The translations under genes and the position numbers were made by a program. The notes under the pieces are model-generated. The model was not told where the DNA came from, ran no database searches, and saw nothing but the letters and a program-made list of their open reading frames with translations. This document shows positions 1 through 5,438 of a stretch of 8,791 nucleotides of DNA, piece after piece. The first letter of the stretch is position 1. Each line of letters begins with the position of its first letter. Source of the DNA: Flavobacteriales bacterium. GTDB taxonomy: Bacteria > Bacteroidota > Bacteroidia > Flavobacteriales_D > Crocinitomicaceae. The stretch is from contig CANHBA010000086.1 of assembly GCA_947458985.1 (NCBI GenBank), forward strand, positions 1 through 8,791, given 5' to 3'.

Positions 1-216
1 CACCGTTTTGACGCTAACGTTTATGTTTCGGGGTCACAAGTGAAAGCAACCAAAACCGTTCGGCAATTTTTTGACCTTATTTTAAATGAACCCAGACCCC
101 TACAAGCCATAAACGAACCCATTTACCTCGTTTTCTTTTCTGTAACGGGATCATTCAAAGACAAAACCGCAAAACTAGCTCAAGTAGAAACTTACCAACT
201 TATTTTCGAAGACTAG
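1..216 (+). CDS. C-terminal part of an unrecognised protein (5' end outside the window)
   Basis: The reading frame is open from the first base of the window to a TAG at 214-216 and gives 71 C-terminal residues. I do not recognise the family. The visible part starts with short polar and beta-prone stretches (VYVSGSQV). It continues with a helix-like segment (TVRQFFDLIL) and then a strand-rich end that alternates hydrophobic and polar residues (IYLVFFSVTGSF, TYQLIF) before a final Glu-Asp. No cysteines, membrane segment or catalytic motif are visible. The amino acid pattern and codon use look like real coding sequence. The last 17 bp overlap the 3' end of the convergent carotenoid desaturase gene, which fits the tight packing of this region. 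No function is proposed. Confidence 0.6.
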   Translation, partial: HRFDANVYVSGSQVKATKTVRQFFDLILNEPRPLQAINEPIYLVFFSVTGSFKDKTAKLAQVETYQLIFED

Positions 217-1675
217 GGTAATCTTCTTGAACGCAACGCGCCACAATTTTTGCACTATTAATTGCCAACGGTATGCCGCCGCCCGGGTGCACGGTGACAC
301 CCGCAAAATACAAGCCCTTTAATTGTTTGGAAAAGTTAGGGTGTCTGAGAAAAGCAGCAAAGGCGTTGTTGGAGGCGTTACCGTAGATAGAACCTTGTTT
401 GCCGCTGTATCGCGCGTCAATTAAGCGCGGCTCATTGATTTGCTCGACTTCAATGAGGGGTTCGATGTCTGTCTTCAAAGACAAAGACAACTTCTCCAAG
501 ATGCGTGCACGGAGCAATTGAATTTCGCTGTCCCAATCTTGACCAACATTGATGGGTGCGTTCACCATAACAAACCAGTTTTCTTTGCCTGCGGGTGCAT
601 CACCTTGCTCTACCTTAGAGGAAATATGGACGTAAACTGTTGGGTCTGGGTGGAGCGTTTTGGTTTGAAAAATGGCTTCAAACTCGGCTTGATAATCGGC
701 AGCAAAGAAAATGTTGTGGACGCCGAGTTCGTCAAAAGCACGATTGATGCCCCAGTAGAAGACCACCGCCGAACTCGATTTTTCTTGTTGAAGCAAAAAG
801 CGCGGCGCCTTTAAATACGGAAGGAGTTTTTCATAGGTGTAGTGCACATCCATGTTAGAAACTACTATATCGAAGTTATACGAAGCCTTTTCTGTCTGAA
901 GCCCCACTACTCTATTGTTTCGATTTTGAATCGCGGTAACGCGTTCTTTGGTATGAAACGCCACACCGTGTTGCAAGGCCAGGGCATGTGTTTGACGTGT
1001 AATTTGTACCATTCCTCCTACTGGCATAGCTGGCCCTTCATTGAATTCGAGTTGCGAAATGATATTGAGCATGGCAGGTGCAAGATACGGCGAACTCCCG
1101 TTGTAGGTAGCCAAGCGGTCAAATAACTGAATGGTTCTGGGGTTTTTGAAAAACGCCTTATTTTGTTGATGCATGGTTTGATGCAAACCATATTTAAATA
1201 GCCTTGCAAGCGCTTTGAATAAAGAAGCATTGAAGAACTGCTTGAAACGATGTAAAGAAACCTGAATAAAAACTGGATAAATAGCCTTGTAATTGGCCTC
1301 CATGCGGTTTAGGTAGCTTTTGGTGTGTTGTAAATCTTCATTGAAAGTTGTGGCAACAGCTTGGGCGACCTTTTCTTTACCAACTGGAAGAACAATGTGT
1401 TGACCGTCCTTGAAAAAATAGCGGCAAGACTCCGCTAATTGCCGATAGGCGAAAGTTGCGCTGGGGTCTAGCCCCTTCATTAAATCTTGCAGAAGTTGTG
1501 GCTCGGTAAAGACAGACGGGCCCATATCAAAACGGTAAGCACCAAGGTGTTGTTCGACAATTTTGCCGCCTATGACTTCATTGGCTTCGAAAACATGGAC
1601 CTCTAAGCCTAATTTTTTGAGTTCGATGGCACTGGCTAGTGCGCCGATTCCCGATCCGATGATACCTACCTTCAT
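200..1675 (-). CDS. crtD: Carotenoid desaturase of the CrtI/CrtD family, most like 1-hydroxycarotenoid 3,4-desaturase
   Basis: This is an FAD-dependent amine-oxidase-fold enzyme of the phytoene desaturase family, which introduces double bonds into carotenoids at the membrane. With the start at 1675 it has 491 residues, a normal length for the family. The FAD-binding dinucleotide motif GSGIGALASA is at residues 7-16, the ribose-binding Glu is E30, and IGGK follows at 35-38. The C-terminal flavin motif at 454-478 reads GLYFAGVTVHPGGGIPL and onward. TVHPGGGIPL is closer to CrtD-type 3,4-desaturases of myxol/saproxanthin-type pathways than to phytoene desaturase CrtI, so the subfunction is inferred. 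The frame is open to an upstream ATG at 1699, but 1675 places the first beta strand (MKVGIIG) right at the N-terminus, as usual. No other carotenoid gene is visible. It converges with the 1-216 gene and diverges from HU. Confidence 0.85.
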   Translation of the reverse strand: MKVGIIGSGIGALASAIELKKLGLEVHVFEANEVIGGKIVEQHLGAYRFDMGPSVFTEPQLLQDLMKGLDPSATFAYRQLAESCRYFFKDGQHIVLPVGKEKVAQAVATTFNEDLQHTKSYLNRMEANYKAIYPVFIQVSLHRFKQFFNASLFKALARLFKYGLHQTMHQQNKAFFKNPRTIQLFDRLATYNGSSPYLAPAMLNIISQLEFNEGPAMPVGGMVQITRQTHALALQHGVAFHTKERVTAIQNRNNRVVGLQTEKASYNFDIVVSNMDVHYTYEKLLPYLKAPRFLLQQEKSSSAVVFYWGINRAFDELGVHNIFFAADYQAEFEAIFQTKTLHPDPTVYVHISSKVEQGDAPAGKENWFVMVNAPINVGQDWDSEIQLLRARILEKLSLSLKTDIEPLIEVEQINEPRLIDARYSGKQGSIYGNASNNAFAAFLRHPNFSKQLKGLYFAGVTVHPGGGIPLAINSAKIVARCVQEDYPSLRK

Positions 1676-1685
1676 TTGCATATTA

Positions 1686-1693
1686 CAAAATTG
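1686..1693 (-). promoter_or_regulatory. Weak -7-like box for the carotenoid desaturase
   Basis: On the - strand this reads CAATTTTG, one mismatch from the Bacteroidota -7 consensus TAnnTTTG, and it ends 10 nt before the ATG at 1675. No clear -33 TTG was found at the right distance. If real, it lies downstream of the alternative ATG at 1699 and so favours the shorter protein. Confidence 0.25.
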
Positions 1694-1749
1694 AGTCAAA
1701 AATGTTCGTAAAACCCAATACAGACGGGCATTTTAGGCGGCTTTATCAA

Positions 1750-1776
1750 CAAAATGACCATTTTTTCAACATTTTG
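1750..1776. repeat. 7-bp inverted repeat in the crtD/HU divergent region
   Basis: CAAAATG (1750-1756) and CATTTTG (1770-1776) form a perfect inverted repeat with a 13-nt spacer. It sits upstream of the HU -33 element in a region dense in A and T runs. It could be an operator or simply reflect base composition. No protein partner can be named. Confidence 0.3.
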
Positions 1777-1798
1777 GCACTTTTTTTTGCCTGAAACC

Positions 1799-1828
1799 TT
1801 TGTTGGCATTGATATTCCGATATATTTG
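1799..1828 (+). promoter_or_regulatory. Bacteroidota-type promoter of the HU gene
   Basis: A TTTG (-33 element, 1799-1802) is followed after 18 nt by TATATTTG (1821-1828), an exact match to the TAnnTTTG -7 consensus used by the Bacteroidota primary sigma factor. Transcription should start near 1833, leaving a leader of about 35 nt that is almost entirely A and T. A T-run upstream (1783-1788) may act as an UP-like element. Confidence 0.7.
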
Positions 1829-1837
1829 TTTCCATAA

Positions 1838-1856
1838 TTAATTACTAACTAATTAA
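1838..1856 (+). repeat. Inverted repeat in the HU leader
   Basis: TTAATTA (1838-1844) and TAATTAA (1850-1856) are perfect inverted repeats around a 5-nt spacer, within the presumed untranslated leader and 12 nt before the ATG. A pure A/T stem is weak as RNA, so it may act at DNA level, for example in HU autoregulation, or simply keep the start region open for ribosomes. Confidence 0.3.
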
Positions 1857-1868
1857 AACTAAATTATT

Positions 1869-2141
1869 ATGAACAAGGCTGAATTGATCGACGCAATCGC
1901 AGCGTCTGCAGGATTGTCTAAAGCTGATGCAAAACGTGCATTAGATGGATTTGTTAGCGCAACTACTGGCGCTTTGTCTAAAGGAGAAACTATCTCTTTA
2001 GTAGGTTTCGGATCTTTTGGTATTTCTAAAAGAAACGCACGCAATGGTCGCAACCCAAAAACTGGTGATGTAATCCAAATTGCAGCAAAAAACACAGTTC
2101 GTTTCAAAGCAGGTGCAGACCTTTCTAAAAACGTAAACTAA
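1869..2141 (+). CDS. hup: HU-family nucleoid DNA-binding protein
   Basis: This small basic histone-like protein bends and compacts DNA as a dimer in the nucleoid. Its 90 residues equal the length of E. coli HU and align without gaps. The N-terminal helical dimerisation region (MNKAELIDAIA) covers roughly 1-45. The turn VGFGSFG is at 45-51, and the DNA-binding beta-arm carries GRNPKTG at 60-66, where P63 is the intercalating proline. The C-terminus ends in FKAGADLSKNVN. Codon choice is strongly biased (GGT, CGT, TCT, GTA, GCA) compared with its neighbours, as expected for a highly expressed gene. It has its own promoter and a strong terminator, so it is probably monocistronic. It is HU rather than IHF because of its length and lack of IHF-specific features. 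Confidence 0.97.
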   Translation: MNKAELIDAIAASAGLSKADAKRALDGFVSATTGALSKGETISLVGFGSFGISKRNARNGRNPKTGDVIQIAAKNTVRFKAGADLSKNVN

Positions 2142-2156
2142 TTCAGATCTTCTGAA
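2142..2156. repeat. Small hairpin directly after the HU stop codon
   Basis: TTCAGA (2142-2147) and TCTGAA (2151-2156) form a perfect 6-bp stem with a TCT loop, starting on the base after the TAA. No T-run follows, so it is not a terminator by itself. It lies just before the main terminator and may protect the HU mRNA 3' end. Confidence 0.4.
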
Positions 2157-2158
2157 AT

Positions 2159-2195
2159 AAAAAAGGGCTGTCTCGGTGAGACAGCCCTTTTTTTT
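2159..2195. terminator. Bidirectional intrinsic terminator between HU and the dehydrogenase
   Basis: A perfect 10-bp GC-rich stem, GGGCTGTCTC (2165-2174) and GAGACAGCCC (2178-2187), closes a 3-nt loop. It is flanked by six As on the left and eight Ts on the right. Read on the + strand it ends HU. Read on the - strand the A-run becomes a T-run and it ends the convergent dehydrogenase gene, whose stop codon is 10 bp away. Confidence 0.93.
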
Positions 2196-2205
2196 GTCCA
2201 ATAAT

Positions 2206-3009
2206 TTAGGTAGCACTTTGTTTGGGAATGATTTTCCAAAACAAACGCGGCAAAAACCGCTTGAGCTGAACAGCTATCAATTCTTTACCTCCAATGAGGA
2301 CTTCCTTCTTGCCACTGGCCAAGGCATGCAACATTTGGCTCACGCATTGTTCGACTGGCATTCCGCTCGCTTGGTTTTGATCCATCTGGCCATGAGCCGC
2401 CCCTTCTGAGGTTAATGCGCTTTTTGAAATCGGCGTATTGATTTTTCCAGGAAAAGCGATGCTTACCCGAATTCCGTTTGTTGCTTCTTCCATGGCCAAA
2501 CTTTCGTAGTATCCGACCAAAGCCGCTTTTGAGGCACTGTAAATAGAGCGCAAATGAAAACCAAATTTGCCTGCAATACTACTTACCACCAAAAATTGTC
2601 CTGCTTTTTGTGTGCGAAAAATAGGAAGTACCGCTTTTGCGAGGGCAATGTTACCAAAAAAGTTCACCTCCATTAATTGTCGATTCACTTCCATGGAGGT
2701 GTCGTTGGCGCTCGCACGCTGTGAAACCCCGCCGTTGTTAATGAGGATATCAATGCGGCCATACTTCGCAAGAATCTGATCAGTATAGCTATTTACATCA
2801 TTGAGCTGACTCAGGTCTAGAGGAAGTATCAGGTGTTGTTCCGGATTTTTCAATTGACCTTTGAGCTCATTTAATTTGAGTACATCTCGTGCAGACAGCA
2901 CTAATTTTGCATCAGCTTTGGCCAGTTGTAGGGCCAATTCGGCGCCAATTCCTGAGGATGCACCGGTAATCCAGATGACTTTGTTGTGGTAGTAAGCAGC
3001 ATGATTCAT
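2206..3009 (-). CDS. Short-chain dehydrogenase/reductase (SDR), classical type
   Basis: This NAD(P)-dependent oxidoreductase has a Rossmann fold, and its substrate cannot be read from the sequence. All 267 residues fit a classical SDR. The cofactor motif TGASSGIG is at 15-22, NNGG at 91-94, and the catalytic tetrad is N116, S144, Y157 and K161 (YSASK). A PG motif at 187-188 is followed by T192. R41 after the second strand (LSARD) suggests NADP(H) preference. The C-terminal tail at about 249-263 is basic and hydrophobic (LKRFLPRLFWKIIPK) and could attach the enzyme to the membrane, as in DHRS7-like SDRs; this is inference. The ATG at 3009 is preceded by a -7 box only 4 nt away. It shares a terminator with HU and diverges from gmhA. 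Confidence 0.92.
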   Translation of the reverse strand: MNHAAYYHNKVIWITGASSGIGAELALQLAKADAKLVLSARDVLKLNELKGQLKNPEQHLILPLDLSQLNDVNSYTDQILAKYGRIDILINNGGVSQRASANDTSMEVNRQLMEVNFFGNIALAKAVLPIFRTQKAGQFLVVSSIAGKFGFHLRSIYSASKAALVGYYESLAMEEATNGIRVSIAFPGKINTPISKSALTSEGAAHGQMDQNQASGMPVEQCVSQMLHALASGKKEVLIGGKELIAVQLKRFLPRLFWKIIPKQSAT

Positions 3010-3013
3010 GTAC

Positions 3014-3021
3014 CAAAGATA
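3014..3021 (-). promoter_or_regulatory. -7 box of the SDR gene, 4 nt from its start codon
   Basis: On the - strand this is TATCTTTG, an exact TAnnTTTG match, ending 4 nt before the ATG at 3009. Transcription would begin at or next to the start codon, giving a leaderless or near-leaderless mRNA. No TTG is visible at the usual -33 spacing, which lowers confidence. Confidence 0.45.
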
Positions 3022-3030
3022 AATGATTCG

Positions 3031-3061
3031 TTGGGCGCGTGAATGCGATTTCTTACTTTTG
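3031..3061 (+). promoter_or_regulatory. Promoter of gmhA, which decides its start codon
   Basis: TTG (3031-3033) and TACTTTTG (3054-3061, exact TAnnTTTG) are separated by 20 nt, a good Bacteroidota promoter. Transcription should begin near 3066-3068. An in-frame upstream ATG at 3043 would lie before the transcription start, so the ATG at 3076 must be used if this promoter is right. Confidence 0.65.
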
Positions 3062-3075
3062 AAGAAAAATTGACC

Positions 3076-3651
3076 ATGAATCCTGCAACTTTATTATCGG
3101 AATTTCAAGAAGCACAACAAGTTTTATTGGACTTCAGTACACCCGAAAATATGCAAAAAATTGCGCAAGGCATTGCCATGATGCACACTGCCTTGGCAAA
3201 TGGTCATAAAATCATGAGTTGTGGCAATGGCGGATCTATGTGTGACGCCATGCATTTTGCAGAAGAACTCTCCGGACGCTACCGCAATAACCGCCCCGCA
3301 CTTGCCGCGGTTTCTATTTCAGACCCTTCCCACCTTTCGTGTGTCGCCAATGACTACGGCTACGACCACGTTTTTTCTAGATACGTTGAAGGCTTGGGGC
3401 AAGCTGGCGATGTTTTATTAGGCATCTCGACTTCAGGTAATTCTAAAAATGTCATGTTGGCTGTTGAGGCGGCTAAAGCAAAGGGTATTCAGACGATTGT
3501 CTTAACAGGAAAAGACGGTGGGCAATTAGCTGGCCTCGCCGATTTAGAAATCAGAGCGCCTTTTAGCCACTATGCCGACCGCGCACAAGAAATCCATATT
3601 AAGGTCATCCATTCCTTTATCTTAGGAATCGAACAAAGCTTTGGTTATTGA
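3076..3651 (+). CDS. gmhA: Sedoheptulose-7-phosphate isomerase (phosphoheptose isomerase)
   Basis: This cytoplasmic enzyme converts sedoheptulose 7-phosphate to D-glycero-D-manno-heptose 7-phosphate, the first step of ADP-heptose synthesis for lipopolysaccharide core or other glycans. With the start at 3076 it has 191 residues, against 192 in E. coli. The sugar-phosphate (SIS) motif SCGNGGS is at 48-54. H60 and E64 in DAMHFAEEL, and Q171 and H179 in AQEIHIKVIH, match the metal-binding and catalytic residues H61, E65, Q172 and H180 of E. coli GmhA. LLGISTSGNSKNV and LTGKDGG are also family-typical. An in-frame ATG at 3043 would add 11 residues, but family length and promoter position favour 3076. 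The later heptose genes are not in the window. The TGA stop directly abuts the stop of the convergent permease. Confidence 0.96.
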   Translation: MNPATLLSEFQEAQQVLLDFSTPENMQKIAQGIAMMHTALANGHKIMSCGNGGSMCDAMHFAEELSGRYRNNRPALAAVSISDPSHLSCVANDYGYDHVFSRYVEGLGQAGDVLLGISTSGNSKNVMLAVEAAKAKGIQTIVLTGKDGGQLAGLADLEIRAPFSHYADRAQEIHIKVIHSFILGIEQSFGY

Positions 3652-5391
3652 TCAGGCGTTTGCCTCGTTTAACTTGGAGTGCTTTCTGCTGTAAGTAAAG
3701 TAGATAACCAAGCCCACAAGCAACCAAATACCAAAGTAAATCCAGTTTTGTAACGGAATTTCGCTCATCATGTAGAGGCAACTGAGCAGGCCTAAAGACG
3801 GAATGAGCGATAATCTTTTAGGTACACTTACAATAGTTAGGAAGATACTGAAGGCCCAAAAAATGAGCGAAGGAATTTTCTGTCCGAATTCTGACCAATT
3901 TTTAAATTGGAAATAGCTGAAGAGCGCATTGGAAGTATACAAATAGATGAGGGCCCCTAAAAACAAGAAAGGAAGAACAAAACCCGCATTTACGTATGGC
4001 GTTTTGAAAGAACCACGTTGCACATCTGGCTTATTTTGTAAAACCAAAACTCCGCCACAAACCAACACAAAAGCAAAAAGCGTCCCGATGGAGCAGAGAT
4101 CTGTCACCATGGTGAGGTTCATGAAAAGCGCAGGAATAGCCACCACAAAACCCACTACAATGGTGGCAAACGACGGAGTTTTGTACTTAGGGTGAATTTT
4201 TGAAAAGCGTTTGGGTAGCAAACCATCGCGGCTCATGCTCAGCCATATGCGCGGCTGCCCCATTTGAAAGACTAGCAATACCGAAGCCATTGCTACAACT
4301 GCTGATATCGAAATGATAAACGTCATTTTGGGCAAATTGATTTGCTCAAACACAAACGCAAGTGGCTCGCCTACGGCAAGTTGATCATAAGGGACAATAC
4401 CTGTTAAGATAAGGGCGATGATGATATATAGAATAGTGCAGATGATAATGGCCCACATCATGCCGCGCGGGAGATCGCGCTGTGGGTTTTCGCATTCTTC
4501 GGCGGTGGTAGAAATGGCATCAAAACCAATGTACGCAAAGAATACGGCAGAAACACCCTTGAGTACGCCACTAATACCTTCAGGTGCAAATGGCGTCCAG
4601 TTTTTCATGTCTATATAAAACACCCCAACGGCAATAACCAATAAAATGACGGCGAGCTTGATGATCACCATTGCGTTGGAAGCATTGCGGCTTTCTTTGA
4701 TTCCGCGGTAAACCAACCACGTAATCAGTACAATAATAAACAACGCAGGAATATCAAGCACTAAATGCAAAGAACCAATTCTTGGCGCTGTTAACCAGGC
4801 CTCGCGCGCTTGCACTAGTACAGGTTCCAAATTCTTTAAATCACCGCCGTTTTTCAAGAATTGTAACGCTTCGCTATATCCTTTTGACGCGCTGAGGTAA
4901 TCCATTTGCATCCAGTCCGGAAGATGAATTCCTTTGAGACCAATTGCTTGAATATGAATTTGTTCAAGCATTGTAGTTAAATAATCACTCCAAGATATAG
5001 CCACGGTGATATTCCCGATAGCATACTCCATTATGAGCGCCCAACCAATGATCCAAGCAATGAGTTCGCCAAAAGCCACATAGGAATAAGTGTAGGCCGA
5101 ACCAGATACTGGAACCATAGATGCAAACTCGGCGTAGGCAAAAGCTGCAAAACCACTGGCCAACGCCGTAAACAAAAACAGGAAAATTACAGCGGGTCCT
5201 CCTTGAGCAGATGCCTGCCCTATTGTGGAGAAGATACCTGCACCAATAATGGCTGCAATACCAAAGGCGATTAAATCTCGAAGTTTGAGGTGCTTATTGA
5301 GGCCGTGGGTGTCGCCGGCAACTTCATTGGCGCGTACTTGCGCCATGATGGATTCAACGGTTTTTTTACGAAACAAAGAGTTTTGGGACAT
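3652..5391 (-). CDS. APC-superfamily amino acid permease, cationic amino acid transporter (CAT/YfnA) type
   Basis: This inner-membrane transporter probably imports amino acids by proton symport or exchange; the exact substrate is uncertain. Its 579 residues contain about 14 hydrophobic segments: roughly 38-58, 66-90, 103-125, 209-229, 240-262, 275-296, 312-334, 355-377, 405-425, 430-452, 466-486, 506-523, 526-541 and 549-567. The substrate-backbone motif IIGAGIFSTIG lies in the first segment at 48-58. The CAT signature GFDAISTTAEECENPQRDLP is at 289-308. A polar insertion of about 70 residues (138-207) between the third and fourth segments makes it longer than 12-segment YfnA-type proteins. 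The N-terminus is cytoplasmic and basic. ATG 5391 is chosen; M16 is a possible alternative. It is convergent with gmhA and divergent from uvrA. Confidence 0.92.
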   Translation of the reverse strand: MSQNSLFRKKTVESIMAQVRANEVAGDTHGLNKHLKLRDLIAFGIAAIIGAGIFSTIGQASAQGGPAVIFLFLFTALASGFAAFAYAEFASMVPVSGSAYTYSYVAFGELIAWIIGWALIMEYAIGNITVAISWSDYLTTMLEQIHIQAIGLKGIHLPDWMQMDYLSASKGYSEALQFLKNGGDLKNLEPVLVQAREAWLTAPRIGSLHLVLDIPALFIIVLITWLVYRGIKESRNASNAMVIIKLAVILLVIAVGVFYIDMKNWTPFAPEGISGVLKGVSAVFFAYIGFDAISTTAEECENPQRDLPRGMMWAIIICTILYIIIALILTGIVPYDQLAVGEPLAFVFEQINLPKMTFIISISAVVAMASVLLVFQMGQPRIWLSMSRDGLLPKRFSKIHPKYKTPSFATIVVGFVVAIPALFMNLTMVTDLCSIGTLFAFVLVCGGVLVLQNKPDVQRGSFKTPYVNAGFVLPFLFLGALIYLYTSNALFSYFQFKNWSEFGQKIPSLIFWAFSIFLTIVSVPKRLSLIPSLGLLSCLYMMSEIPLQNWIYFGIWLLVGLVIYFTYSRKHSKLNEANA

Positions 5392-5411
5392 TCATCTATT
5401 TTTAAAGCACT

Positions 5412-5434
5412 AAAAGTAAAGAAATTTTACTTTT
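5412..5434. repeat. Perfect 9-bp inverted repeat between permease and uvrA
   Basis: AAAAGTAAA (5412-5420) and TTTACTTTT (5426-5434) are exact inverted repeats around a 5-nt spacer. The right arm carries the uvrA -7 box. The left arm read on the - strand gives TACTTTTA (5418-5411), one base from a -7 box, 19 nt before the permease ATG. It may be a symmetrical divergent promoter or a dyad operator. Confidence 0.5.
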
Positions 5435-5435
5435 G
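5428..5435 (+). promoter_or_regulatory. -7 box of uvrA, 3 nt from its start codon
   Basis: TACTTTTG matches TAnnTTTG exactly and ends 3 nt before the ATG at 5439, which would give a leaderless uvrA mRNA. It is the same octamer as the gmhA box at 3054-3061. No TTG lies at normal -33 spacing. I saw no SOS-like operator that I could support. Confidence 0.45.
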
Positions 5436-5438
5436 CAT

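Noticed and set aside
440..1126. Open frames on the + strand opposite the carotenoid desaturase (440-814 and 842-1126)
   Set aside because: They lie wholly antisense to a gene with clear family motifs, and their translations show no recognisable domain.
1676..1699. Upstream ATG starts of the carotenoid desaturase (1699 and 1681)
   Set aside because: They add 8 or 2 residues before a beta strand that normally begins at the N-terminus, and 1699 lies before the best promoter-like box.
1743..1751. TTATCAACA, resembling a DnaA box
   Set aside because: It has one mismatch to TTATCCACA, is a single copy, and no cluster or origin context is present.
1859..2216. Open frames on the - strand over the HU gene
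   Set aside because: HU is certain on the + strand, and one of these frames reads through the terminator.
5433..5438. TTG start for uvrA at 5433
   Set aside because: The TTG is part of the -7 box, and the ATG two codons later matches the UvrA N-terminus.
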